Source: Odiellus spinosus (Eukaryota > Arthropoda > Arachnida > Opiliones > Phalangiidae). From it: 64,000 bases of DNA. Positions within the stretch are counted from its first letter, which is position 1, and every line of letters starts with the position of its first letter. Both the position numbers and the translations under genes were made by a program. The DNA is taken from contig OY987230.1 of NCBI GenBank assembly GCA_963920705.1, positions 1,488,001 through 1,552,000 of the forward strand, written 5' to 3'. Below, one piece after another: positions 48,349 through 60,982 of the stretch. The notes under the pieces are model-generated. The model made no database searches, had not been told where the DNA came from, and was given only the letters and a program-made list of their open reading frames with translations.

Positions 48349-49715
48349 TTGTTTTTTAGATAGACCAAAATCTGGTCTTTCGAGTGGTCTTAATTTTGTC
48401 TAAATCGCTTAAAATTCAAAAGTTTTGTGTCCATTTGAATCCAATAATCTTGGATTTTTAAGCGTTTTTGCTTAATTTTAACCAATTTTATATTTGTCAC
48501 AATTTTGCAATTTAGACAAAACCAAAGTCATTCGAAAGAGCAATTAATGGACAGTTTAAATAATAAGAGTTTTCAAAAATCCGTTGAAAAACATGGAAAA
48601 TATGGACAATTCAAAAAACATCTAATATCAAAAAGCGAATTTTGAAAATCTGAAATTTGACTATTTTGATATTGTATGATTTCTTGAATTGGCCATATTT
48701 TTCTTGTTTTTCAACGGATTTTCCAAAACTATTGTTTTTTAGATAGACCAAAATTTGGTCTTTCGAGTGGTCTTAATTTTGTCTAAATCGCTTAAAAATC
48801 AAAAGTTTTGTGTCCATTTGAATTTAATAATCTTGGATTTTTAAGCGTTTTTGCTTAATTTTAACCAGTTTTATATTTGTCACAATTTTGCAATTTAGAC
48901 AAAACCAAAGTCATTCGAAAGAGCAATTAATGGACAGTTTAAATAATAAGAGTTTTCAAAAATCCGTTGAAAAACATGGAAAATATGGACAATTCAAAAA
49001 ACATCTAATATCAAAAAGCGAATTTTGAAAATCTGAAATTTGACTATTTTGATATTGTATGATTTCTTGAATTGGCCATATTTTTCTTGTTTTTCAACGG
49101 ATTTTCCAAAACTATTGTTTTTTAGATAGACCAAAATTTGGTCTTTCGAGTGGTCTTAATTTTGTCTAAATCGCTTAAAATTCAAAAGTTTTGTGTCCAT
49201 TTGAATCCAATAATCTTGGATTTTTAAGCGTTTTTGCTTAATTTTAACCAATTTTATATTTGTCACAATTTTGCAATTTAGACAAAACCAAAGTCATTCG
49301 AAAGAGCAATTAATGGACAGTCTAAATAATAAGAGTTTTCAAAAATCCGTTGAAAAACAAGTAAAATATGGCCAATTCAAGAAATCATAGAATATCAAAA
49401 TAGTCAAATTTCAGATTTTCAAAATTCGCTTTTTGATATTAGATGTTTTTTGAATTGTCCATATTTTCCATGTTTTTCAACGGATTTTCCAAAACTCTTG
49501 TTTTTTAGATAGACCAATATTTGCTCTTTCGAGTGGTCTTAATTTTGTCTAAATCGCTTAAAAATCAAAAGTTTTGTGTCCATTTGAATCCAATAATCTT
49601 GGATTTTTTGGCGTTTTTGCTTAATTTTAACCAATTTTATATTTGTCACAATTTTGCAATTTAGACAAAACCAAAGTCATTCGAAAGAGCAATTAATGGA
49701 CAGTCTAAATAATAA
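48349..49715 (-). repeat. Run of four inverted cores (copy at +1,915 bp)
   Basis: Marker ends at 48523, 48906, 49289 and 49672. Each is exactly 1,915 bp (5 x 383) after a member of the preceding run, with shared CAAAATCTGGTC, TTTGAATTTAATAATC and GATTTTTTGGCG in the same order. Confidence 0.9.
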
Positions 49716-52240
49716 GAGTTTTCAAAAATCCGTTGAAAAACAAGAAAAATATGGCCAATTCAAAAAACATCTAATATCAAAAAGCGAATTTTTAAAATCT
49801 GAAATTTGACTATTTTGATATTGTATGATTTCTTGAATTGGCCATATTTTTCTTGTTTTTCAACGGATTTTTGAAAACTCTTATTATTTAGACTGTCCAT
49901 TAATTGCTCTTTCGAATGACTTTGGTTTTGTCTAAATTGCAAAATTGTGACAAATATAAAATTGGTTAAAATAAAGCAAAAACGCTTAAAAATCCAAGAT
50001 TATTGGATTCAAATGGACACAAAACTTTTGATTTTTAAGCAATTTAGACAAAATTAAGACCACTCGAAAGAGCAAATATTGGTCTATCTGTAAATCAAGA
50101 GTTTTGGAAAATCCGTTGAAAAACATGGAAAATATGGACAATACAAAAAACATCTAATATCAAAAAGCGAATTTTTAAAATCTGAAATTTGACTATTTTG
50201 ATATTGTATGATTTCTTGAATTGGCCATATTTTTCTTGTTTTTCAACGGATTTTTGAAAACTCTTATTATTTAGACTGTCCATTAATTGCTCTTTCGAAT
50301 GACTTTGGTTTTGTCTAAATTGCAAAATTGTGACAAATATAAAATTGGTTAAAATTAAGCAAAAACGCTTAAAAATCCAAGATTATTGGATTCAAATGGA
50401 CACAAAACTTTTGAATTTTAAGCGATTTAGACAAAATTAAGACCACTCAAAAGACCAAATTTTGGTCTATCTAAAAAACAATAGTTTTGGAAAATCCGTT
50501 GAAAAACAAGAAAAATATGGCCAATTCAAGAAATCATACAATATCAAAATAGTCAAATTTCTGATTTTCAAAATTCGCTTTTTGATATTACATGTTTTTT
50601 GAATTGTCAATATTTTCCATGTTTTTCAACGGATTTTCCAAAACTCTTGTTTTTTAGATCGACCAATATTTGCTCTTTCGAGTGGTCTTAATTTTGTCTA
50701 AATCGCTTAAAAATCAAAAGCTTTGTGTCCATTTGAATCCAATAATCTTGGATTTTTAAGCGTTTTTGCTTTATTTTAACCAATTTTATATTTGTCACAA
50801 TTTTGCAATTTAGACAAAACCAAAGTCATTCGAAAGAGCAATTAATGGACAGTCTAAATAATAAGAGTTTTCAAAAATCCGTTGAAAAACAAGAAAAATA
50901 TGGCCAATTCAAGAAATCATAGAATATCAAAATAGTCAAATTTCAGATTTTCAAAATTCGCTTTTTGATTTTAGATGTTTTTTGAATTGTCCATATTTTC
51001 CATGTTTTTCAACGGATTTTTAAAAACTCTTATTATTTAAACTGTCCATTAATTGCTCTTTCGAATGACTTTGGTTTTGTCTAAATTGCAAAATTCTGAC
51101 AAATATAAAATTGGTTAAAATAAAGCAAAAACGCTTAAAAATCCAAGATTATTGGATTCAAATGGACACAAAACTTTTGATTTTTAAGCGATTTAGACAA
51201 AATTAAGACCACTCGAAAGAGCAAATATTGGTCTATCTAAAAAACAAGAGTTTTGGAAAATCCGTTGAAAAACATGGAAAATATGGACAATTCAAAAAAC
51301 ATCTAATATCAAAAAGCGAATTTTTAAAATCTGAAATTTGACTATTTTGATATTCTATGATTTCTTGAATTGGCCATATTTTTCTTGTTTTTCAACGGAT
51401 TTTTGAAAACTCTTATTATTTAGACTGTCCATTAATTGCTCTTTCGAATGACTTTGGTTTTGTCTAAATTGCAAAATTGTGACAAATATAAAATTGGTTA
51501 AAATTAAGCAAAAACGCTTAAAAATCCAAGATTATTGGATTCAAATGGACACAAAACTTTTGAATTTTAAGCGATTTAGACAAAATTAAGACCACTCGAA
51601 AGACCAAATTTTGTTCTATCTAAAAAACAATGGTTTTGGAAAATCCGTTGAAAAACAAGAAAAATATGGCCAATTCAAGAAATCATAGAATATCAAAATA
51701 GTCAAATTTCAGATTTTAAAAATTCGCTTTTTGATATTAGATGTTTTTTGAATTGTCCATATTTTCCATGTTTTTCAACGGATTTTTGAAAACTCTTATT
51801 ATTTAAACTGTCCATTAATTGCTCTTTCGAATGACTTTGGTTTTGTCTAAATTGCAAAATTGTGACAAATATAAAATTGGTTAAAATAAAGCAAAAACGC
51901 TTAAAAATCCAAGATTATTGGATTCAAATGGACACAAAACTTTTGATTTTTAAGCGATTTAGACAAAATTAAGACCACTCGAAAGAGCAAATATTGGTCT
52001 ATCTAAAAAACAAGAGTTTTGGAAAATCCGTTGAAAAACATGGAAAATATGGACAATTCAAAAAACATCTAATATCAAAAAGCGAATTTTTAAAATCTGA
52101 AATTTGACTATTTTGATACTGTATGATTTCTTGAATTGGCCATATTTTTCTTGTTTTTCAACGAATTTTTGAAAACTATTGTTTTTTAGATAGACCAAAA
52201 TTTGGTCTTTCGAGTGGTCTTAATTTTTTCTAAATCGCTT
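49560..52240. repeat. Seven-monomer duplication, copy 1 (offset 2,681 bp)
   Basis: 2,681 bp equals 7 x 383 exactly. Shared landmarks with the next copy are CTGTAAATCAAGAG near 50089, GACAATACAAAAAAC near 50139, TTACATGTTTT near 50588, AAAAGCTTTGTG near 50717, AAATTCTGAC near 51092 and GTTCTATCTAAAAAACAATGG near 51613. It includes an isolated inverted core at 50647-50864. Boundaries are estimated from a chimeric core at 52.2 kb. Confidence 0.85.
50647..50864 (-). repeat. Isolated inverted Q core (50.6 kb)
   Basis: Left end reads TTAGATCGACC, with AAAAGCTTTGTG and GCTTTATTTTAACC. Unlike most isolated inverted cores it keeps the CAATATTTGCTC end of the ordinary forward type; the P module before it is in reverse sense, so no arm-type change is needed. 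Confidence 0.87.
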
Positions 52241-52396
52241 AAAAATCAAAAGCTTTGTGTCCATTTGAATCCAATAATCTTGGATTTTTTGGCGTTTTTG
52301 CTTAATTTTAACCAATTTTATATTTGTCACAATTTTGCAATTTAGACAAAACCAAAGTCATTCGAAAGAGCAATTAATGGACAGTCTAAATAATAA
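52179..52396 (-). repeat. Chimeric inverted Q core at the duplication joint
   Basis: Its left part (CAACGAATTTTTG upstream, AATTTTTTCTAAATCGC) matches the core at 54860 and the block near 40.7 kb. Its right part (GATTTTTTGGCG) matches the core at 49498. The change occurs between about 52220 and 52290, next to AAAAGCTTTGTG. It is best read as the unequal-crossover point joining the two 2,681-bp copies. Confidence 0.8.
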
Positions 52397-54920
52397 GAGT
52401 TTTCAAAAATCCGTTGAAAAACAAGAAAAATATGGCCAATTCAAAAAACATCTAATATCAAAAAGCGAATTTTTAAAATCTGAAATTTGACTATTTTGAT
52501 ATTGTATGATTTCTTGAATTGGCCATATTTTTCTTGTTTTTCAACGGATTTTTGAAAACTCTTATTATTTAGACTGTCCATTAATTGCTCTTTCGAATGA
52601 CTTTGGTTTTGTCTAAATTGCAAAATTGTGACAAATATAAAATTGGTTAAAATTAAGCAAAAACGCTTAAAAATCCAAGATTATTGGATTCAAATGGACA
52701 CAAAACTTTTGATTTTTAAGCAATTTAGACAAAATTAAGACCACTCGAAAGAGCAAATATTGGTCTATCTGTAAATCAAGAGTTTTGGAAAATCCGTTGA
52801 AAAACATGGAAAATATGGACAATACAAAAAACATCTAATATCAAAAAGCGAATTTTTAAAATCTGAAATTTGACTATTTTGATATTGTATGATTTCTTGA
52901 ATTGGCCATATTTTTCTTGTTTTTCAACGGATTTTTGAAAACTCTTATTATTTAGACTGTCCATTAATTGCTCTTTCGAATGACTTTGGTTTTGTCTAAA
53001 TTGCAAAATTGTGACAAATATAAAATTGGTTAAAACTAAGCAAAAACGCTTAAAAATCCAAGATTATTGGATTCAAATGGACACAAAACTTTTGAATTTT
53101 AAGCGATTTAGACAAAATTAAGACCACTCAAAAGACCAAATTTTGGTCTATCTAAAAAACAATAGTTTTGGAAAATCCGTTGAAAAACAAGAAAAATATG
53201 GCCAATTCAAGAAATCATACAATATCAAAATAGTCAAATTTCAGATTTTCAAAATTCGCTTTTTGATATTACATGTTTTTTGAATTGTCAATATTTTCCA
53301 TGTTTTTCAACGGATTTTCCAAAACTCTTGTTTTTTAGATCGACCAATATTTGCTCTTTCGAGTGGTCTTAATTTTGTCTAAATCGCTTAAAAATCAAAA
53401 GCTTTGTGTCCATTTGAATCCAATAATCTTGGATTTTTAAGCGTTTTTGCTTTATTTTAACCAATTTTATATTTGTCACAATTTTGCAATTTAGACAAAA
53501 CCAAAGTCATTCGAAAGAGCAATTAATGGACAGTCTAAATAATAAGAGTTTTCAAAAATCCGTTGAAAAACAAGAAAAATATGGCCAATTCAAGAAATCA
53601 TAGAATATCAAAATAGTCAAATTTCAGATTTTCAAAATTCGCTTTTTGATTTTAGATGTTTTTTGAATTGTCCATATTTTCCATGTTTTTCAACGGATTT
53701 TTAAAAACTCTTATTATTTAAACTGTCCATTAATTGCTCTTTCGAATGACTTTGGTTTTGTCTAAATTGCAAAATTCTGACAAATATAAAATTGGTTAAA
53801 ATAAAGCAAAAACGCTTAAAAATCCAAGATTATTGGATTCAAATGGACACAAAACTTTTGATTTTTAAGCGATTTAGACAAAATTAAGACCACTCGAAAG
53901 AGCAAATATTGGTCTATCTAAAAAACAAGAGTTTTGGAAAATCCGTTGAAAAACATGGAAAATATGGACAATTCAAAAAACATCTAATATCAAAAAGCGA
54001 ATTTTTAAAATCTGAAATTTGACTATTTTGATATTCTATGATTTCTTGAATTGGCCATATTTTTCTTGTTTTTCAACGGATTTTTGAAAACTCTTATTAT
54101 TTAGACTGTCCATTAATTGCTCTTTCGAATGACTTTGGTTTTGTCTAAATTGCAAAATTGTGACAAATATAAAATTGGTTAAAATTAAGCAAAAACGCTT
54201 AAAAATCCAAGATTATTGGATTCAAATGGACACAAAACTTTTGAATTTTAAGCGATTTAGACAAAATTAAGACCACTCGAAAGACCAAATTTTGTTCTAT
54301 CTAAAAAACAATGGTTTTGGAAAATCCGTTGAAAAACAAGAAAAATATGGCCAATTCAAGAAATCATAGAATATCAAAATAGTCAAATTTCAGATTTTAA
54401 AAATTCGCTTTTTGATATTAGATGTTTTTTGAATTGTCCATATTTTCCATGTTTTTCAACGGATTTTTGAAAACTCTTATTATTTAAACTGTCCATTAAT
54501 TGCTCTTTCGAATGACTTTGGTTTTGTCTAAATTGCAAAATTGTGACAAATATAAAATTGGTTAAAATAAAGCAAAAACGCTTAAAAATCCAAGATTATT
54601 GGATTCAAATGGACACAAAACTTTTGATTTTTAAGCGATTTAGACAAAATTAAGACCACTCGAAAGAGCAAATATTGGTCTATCTAAAAAACAAGAGTTT
54701 TGGAAAATCCGTTGAAAAACATGGAAAATATGGACAATTCAAAAAACATCTAATATCAAAAAGCGAATTTTTAAAATCTGAAATTTGACTATTTTGATAC
54801 TGTATGATTTCTTGAATTGGCCATATTTTTCTTGTTTTTCAACGAATTTTTGAAAACTATTGTTTTTTAGATAGACCAAAATTTGGTCTTTCGAGTGGTC
54901 TTAATTTTTTCTAAATCGCT
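52241..54920. repeat. Seven-monomer duplication, copy 2 (offset 2,681 bp)
   Basis: Immediately follows copy 1 and keeps the same variants at +2,681 bp, including the isolated inverted core at 53328-53545. Differences are few (TTAAAACTAAGC near 53031 and CAGATTTTC rather than CTGATTTTC near 53242), indicating a recent event. Confidence 0.85.
53328..53545 (-). repeat. Isolated inverted Q core (53.3 kb), copy of the 50.6-kb core
   Basis: Exactly 2,681 bp after its partner, with the same TTAGATCGACC and AAAAGCTTTGTG changes. Confidence 0.88.
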
Positions 54921-55842
54921 TAAAATTCAAAAGTTTTGTGTCCATTTGAATCCAATAATCTTGGATTTTTAAGCGTTTTTGCTTAATTTTAACCAATTTT
55001 ATATTTGTCACAATTTTGCAATTTAGACAAAACCAAAGTCATTCGAAAGAGCAATTTATGGAGAGTTTAAATAATAAGAGTTTTCAAAAATCCGTTGAAA
55101 AACATGGAAAATATGGACAATTCAAAAAACATCTAATATCAAAAAGCGAATTTTGAAAATGTGAAATTTGACTATTTTGATATTGTATGATTTCTTGAAT
55201 TGGCCATATTTTTCTTGTTTTTCAACGGATTTTCCAAAACTATTGTTTTTTAGATAGACCAAAATTTGGTCTTTCGAGTGGTCTTAATTTTGTCTAAATC
55301 GCTTAAAATTCAAAAGTTTTGTGTCCATTTGAATCCAATAATCTTGGATTTTTAAGCGTTTTTGCTTAATTTTAACCAATTTTATATTTGTTACAATTTT
55401 GCAATTTAGACAAAACCAAAGTCATTCGAAAGAGCAATTAATGGACAGTTTAAATAATAAGAGTTTTCAAAAATCCGTTGAAAAACATGGAAAATATGGA
55501 CAATTCAAAAAACCTCTAATATCAAAAAGCGAATTTTGAAAATCTGAAATTTGACAATTTTATATTGTATGATTTCTTGAATTGGCCATATTTTTCTTGT
55601 TTTTCAACGGATTTTCCAAAACTATTGTTTTTTAGATAGACCAAAATTTGGTCTTTCGAGTGGTCTTAATTTTGTCTAAATCGCTTAAAATTCAAAAGTT
55701 TTGTGTCCATTTGAATCCAATAACCTTGGATTTTTAAGCGTTTTTGCTTAATTTTAACCAATTTTATATTTGTCACAATTTTGCAATTTAGACAAAACCA
55801 AAGTCATTCGAAAGAGCAATTAATGGACAGTCTTAATAATAA
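54860..55842 (-). repeat. Run of three inverted cores
   Basis: Marker ends at 55034, 55417 and 55799. The first has GCAATTTATGGAGAG and resembles 40.7 kb. The P module after the second core has AACCTCTAATATC and the shortened GACAATTTTATATTG, both copied 1,148 bp downstream. TTTGTTACAATT near 55389 is private. Confidence 0.88.
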
Positions 55843-56390
55843 GAGTTTTCAAAAATCCGTTGAAAAACAAGAAAAATATGGCCAATTCAAGAAATCATAG
55901 AATATCAAAATAGTCAAATTTCAGATTTTCAAAATTCGCTTTTTGATATTAGATGTTTTTTGAATTGGCCATATTTTCCATGTTTTTCAACGGATTTTTG
56001 AAAACTCTTATTATTTAAACTGTCCATTAATTGCTCTTTCGAATGACTTTGGTTTTGTCTAAATTGCAAAATTGTGACAAATATAAAATTGGTTAAAATA
56101 AAGCAAAAACGCTTAAAAATCCATGATTATTGGATTCAAATGGACACAAAACTTTTGATTTTTAAGCGATTTAGACAAAATTAAGACCACTCGAAAGAGC
56201 AAATATTGGTCTATCTAAAAAACAAGAGTTTTGGAAAATACGTTGAAAAACATGGAAAATATGGACAATTCAAAAAACATCTAATATCAAAAAGCGAATT
56301 TTGAAAATCTGAAATTTGACTATTTTGATATTGTATGATTTCTTGAATTGGCCATGTTTTTCTTGTTTTTCAACGGATTTTCCAAAACTA

Positions 56391-57373
56391 TTGTTTTTTA
56401 GATAGGCCAAAATTTGGTCTTTCGAGTGGTCTTAATTTTGTCTAAATCGCTTAAAATTCAAAAGTTTTGTGTCCATTTGAATCCAATAATCTTGGATTTT
56501 TAAGCGTTTTTGCTTAATTTTAACCAATTTTATATTTGTCACAATTTTGCAATTTAGACAAAACCAAAGTCATTCGAAAGAGCAATTAATGGACAGTTTA
56601 AATAATAAGAGTTTTCAAAAATCCGTTGAAAAACATGGAAAATATGGACAATTCAAAAAACCTCTAATATCAAAAAGCGAATTTTGAAAATCTGAAATTT
56701 GACAATTTTATATTGTATGATTTCTTGAATTGGCCATATTTTTCTTGTTTTTCAACGGATTTTCCAAAACTATTGTTTTTTAGATAGACCAAAATTTGGT
56801 CTTTCGAGTGGTCTTAATTTTGTCTAAATCGCTTAAAATTCAAAAGTTTTGTGTCCATTTGAATCCAATAATCTTGGATTTTTAAGCGTTTTTGCTTAAT
56901 TTTAACCAATTTTATATTTGTCACAATTTTGCAATTTAGACAAAACCAAAGTCATTCGAAAGAGCAATTAATGGACAGTTTAAATAATAAGAGTTTTCAA
57001 AAATCCGTTGAAAAACATGGAAAATATGGACAATTCAAAAAACATCTAATATCAAAAAGCGAATTTTTAAAATCTGAAATTTGACTATTTTGATATTCTA
57101 TGATTTTTTGAATTGGCCATATTTTTCTTGTTTTTCAACGGATTTTCCCAAACTATTGTTTTTTAGATAGACCAAAATTTGGTCTTTCGAGTGGTCTTAA
57201 TTTTGTCTAAATCGCTTAAAATTCAAAAGTTTTGTGTCCATTTGAATCCAATAATCTTGGATTTTTAAGCGTTTTTGCTTAATTTTAACCAATTTTATAT
57301 TTGTCACAATTTTGCAATTTAGACAAAACCAAAGTCATTCGAAAGAGCAATTAATGGACAGTCTAAATAATAA
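56391..57373 (-). repeat. Run of three inverted cores (partly a copy at +1,148 bp)
   Basis: Marker ends at 56565, 56947 and 57330. The first two correspond to 55417 and 55799 at +1,148 bp and share the 1-bp-shortened P centre. The first has AGATAGGCC near 56401. One forward core (gap 55843-56390) separates the two runs. Confidence 0.88.
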
Positions 57374-59450
57374 GAGTTTTCAAAAATCCGTTGAAAAACA
57401 AGAAAAATATGGCCAATTCAAGAAATCATACAATATCAAAATAGTCAAATTTCAGATTTTAAAAATTCGCTTTTTGATATTAGATGTTTTTTGGATTGGC
57501 CATATTTTTCTTGTTTTTCAACGGATTTTTGAAAACTCTTATTATTTAGACTGTCCATTAATTGCTCTTTCGAATGACTTTGGTTTTGTCTAAATTGCAA
57601 AATTGTGACAAATATAAAATTGGTTAAAATTAAGCAAAAACGCTTAAAAATCCAAGATTATTGGATTCAAATGGACACAAAACTTTTGATTTTTAAGCGA
57701 TTTAGACAAAATTAAGACCACTCGAAAGAGCAAATATTGGTCTATCTGAAAATCAAGAGTTTTGGAAAATCCGTTGAAAAACATGGAAAATATGGACAAT
57801 TCAAAAAACATCTAATATCAAAAAGCGAATTTTGAAAATCTGAAATTTGACTATTTTGATATTCTATGATTTCTTTAATTGGCCATATTTTTCTTGTTTT
57901 TCAACGGATTTTTGAAAACTTATTATTTAGACTGTCCATTAATTGCTCTTTCGAATGACTTTGGTTTTGTCTAAATTGCAAAATTGTGACAAATATAAAA
58001 TTGGTTAAAATTAAGCAAAAAGGCTTAAAAATCCAAGATTATTGGATTCAAATGGACACAAAACTTTTGAATTTTAAGCGATTTAGACAAAATTAAGACC
58101 ACTCGAAAGACCAAATTTTGGTCTATCTAAAAAACAATAGTTTTCAAAAATCCGTTGAAAAACAAGAAAAATATTTCCAATTCAAGAAATCATACAATAT
58201 CAAAATAGTCAAATTTCAGATTTTCAAAATTCGCTTTTTGATATTAGATGTTTTTTGAATTGTCCATATTTTCCATGTTTTTCAACGGATTTTTGAAAAC
58301 TCTTATTATTTAAACTGTTCATTAATTGCTCTTTCGAATGACTTTGGTTTTGTCTAAATTGCAAAATTGTGACAAATATAAAATTGGTTAAAATTAAGCA
58401 AAAACGCTTAAAAATCCAAGATTATTGGATTCAAATGGACACAAAACTTTTGAATTTTAAGCGATTTAGACAAAATTAAGACCACTCGAAAGACCAAATT
58501 TTGGTCTATCTAAAAAACAATAGTTTTGGAAAATCCGTTGAAAAACAAGAAAAATATGGCCAATTCAAGAAATCATACAATATCAAAATAGTCAAATTTC
58601 AGATTTTCAAAATTCGCTTTTTGATATTAGATGTTTTTTGAATTGTCCATATTTTCCATGTTTTTCAACGGATTTTTGAAAACTCTTATTATTTAAACTG
58701 TCCATTAATTGCTCTTTCGAATGACTTTGGTTTTGTCTAAATTGCAAAATTGTGACAAATATAAAATTGGTTAAAATTAAGCAAAAACGCTTAAAAATCC
58801 AAGATTATTGGATTCAAATGGACACAAAACTTTTGAATTTTAAGCGATTTAGACAAAATTAAGACCACTCGAAAGACCAAATTTTGGTCTATCTAAAAAA
58901 CAATAGTTTTGGAAAATCCGTTGAAAAACAAGAAAAATATGGCCAATTCAAGAAATCATACAATATCAAAATAGTCAAATTTCAGATTTTCAAAATTCGC
59001 TTTTTGATATTAGATGTTTTTTGAATTGTCCATATTTTCCATGTTTTTCAACGGATTTTTGAAAACTCTTATTATTTAAACTGTCCATTAATTGCTCTTT
59101 CGAATGACTTTGGTTTTGTCTAAATTGCAAAATTGTGACAAATATAAAATTGGTTAAAATTAAGCAAAAACGCTTAAAAATCCAAGATTATTGGATTCAA
59201 ATGGACACAAAACTTTTGAATTTTAAGCGATTTAGACAAAATTAAGACCACTCGAAAGACCAAATTTTGGTCTATCTAAAAACAATAGTTTTGGAAAATC
59301 CGTTGAAAAACATGGAAAATATGGACAATTCAAAAAACATCTAATATCAAAAAGCGAATTTTGAAAATCTGAAATTTAACTATTTTGATATTGTATGATT
59401 TCTTGAATTGGCCATACTTTTCTTGTTTTTCAACGGATTTTTGAAAACTA
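57374..59450 (+). repeat. Forward run of five cores, mostly with P reversed (Q+P-)
   Basis: Markers at 58346, 58729 and 59112 are exactly 383 bp apart. In the last four units Q is forward with GAATTTTAAGCG and GACCAAATTTTGGTC. For the first three of these the P module that follows is in reverse sense (TCATACAATATC then GATATTAGATG). The units near 58.4-59.2 kb are almost identical, indicating a recent local amplification of this state. Confidence 0.88.
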
Positions 59451-60051
59451 TTGTTTTTTAGATAGACCAAAATTTGGTCTTTCGAGTGGTCTTAATTTTG
59501 TCTAAATCGCTTAAAATTCAAAAGTTTTGTGTCCATTTGAATCCAATAATCTTAGATTTTTAAGCGTTTTTGCTTAATTTTAACCAATTTTATATTTGTC
59601 ACAATTTTGCAATTTAGACAAAACCAAAGTCATTCGAAAGAGCAATTAATGGACAGTTTAAATAAAAAGAGTTTTCAAAAATCCGTTGAAAAACATGGAA
59701 AATATGGACAATTCAAAAAACATCTAATATCAAAAAGCGAATTTTGAAAATCTGAAATTTGACTATTTTGATATTGTATGATTTCTTGAATTGGCCATAT
59801 TTTTCTTGTTTTTCAACGGATTTTCCAAAACTATTGTTTTTTAGATAGACCAAAATTTGGTCTTTCGAGTGGTCTTAATTTTGTCTAAATCGCTTAAAAT
59901 TCAAAAGTTTTGTGTCCATTTGAATCCAATAATCTTGGATTTTTAAGCGTTTTTGCTTAATTTTAACCAATTTTATATTTGTCACAATTTTGCAATTTAG
60001 ACAAAACCAAAGTCATTCGAAAGAGCAATTAATGGACAGTCTAAATAATAA
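59451..60051 (-). repeat. Run of two inverted cores
   Basis: Marker ends at 59625 and 60008, 383 bp apart. The first has AATCTTAGATTTTTAAGCG and GTTTAAATAAAAAG. The second begins a stretch that resembles 57.2-57.8 kb at +2,678 bp. Confidence 0.88.
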
Positions 60052-60982
60052 GAGTTTTCAAAAATCCGTTGAAAAACAAGAAAAATATGGCCAATTCAAG
60101 AAATCATACAATATCAAAATAGTCAAATTTCAGATTTTAAAAATTCGCTTTTTGATATTAGATGTTTTTTGAATTGGCCATATTTTTCTTGTTTTTCAAC
60201 GGTTTTTTGAAAACTCTTATTATTTAGACTGTCCATTAATTGCTCTTTCGAATGACTTTGGTTTTGTCTAAATTGCAAAATTGTGACAAATATAAAATTG
60301 GTTAAAATTAAGCAAAAACGCTTAAAAATCCAAGATTATTGGATTCAAATGGACACAAAACTTTTGATTTTTAAGCGATTTAGACAAAATTAAGACCACT
60401 CGAAAGAGCAAATATTGGTCTATCTGAAAATCAAGAGTTTTGGAAAATCCGTTGAAAAGCATGGAAAATATGGACAATTCAAAAAACATCTAATATCAAA
60501 AAGCGAATTTTTAAAATCTGAAATTTGACTATTTTGATATTCTATGATTTCTTGAATTGTCCATATTTTCCATGTTTTTCAACGGATTTTTGAAAACTCT
60601 TATTATTTAAACTGTCCATTAATTGCTCTTTCGAATGACTTTGGTTTTGTCTAAATTGCAAAATTGTGACAAATATAAAATTGGTTAAAATTAAGCAAAA
60701 ACGCTTAAAAATCCAAGATTATTGGATTCAAATGGACACAAAACTTTTGAATTTTAAGCGATTTAGACAAAATTAAGACCACTCGAAAGACCAAATTTTG
60801 GTCTATCTAAAAAACAATAGTTTTGGAAAATCCGTTGAAAAACAAGAAAAATATGGCCAATTCAAGAAATCATACAATATCAAAATAGTCAAATTTCAGA
60901 TTTTCAAAATTCGCTTTTTGATATTAGATGCTTTTTGAATAGTCCATATTTTCCATGTTTTTCAACGGATTTTCCAAAACTC
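60052..60982 (+). repeat. Forward stretch, two monomers
   Basis: Two forward cores with CTATCTGAAAATCAAG in the first and the switched end GACCAAATTTTGGTC in the second. TTGAAAAGCATGG near 60456 and GATGCTTTTTGAATAGTCC near 60926 are private changes in the P arms. Confidence 0.85.

Noticed and set aside
57312-57593. Open frames of 60-93 codons recurring across the window, here the longest (93 codons).
   Set aside because: They are projections of the repeat. Only a small minority of about 167 units keep the frame open, they occur on both strands following unit orientation, they cross module boundaries, and they show no domain, signal peptide or ribosome-binding context.
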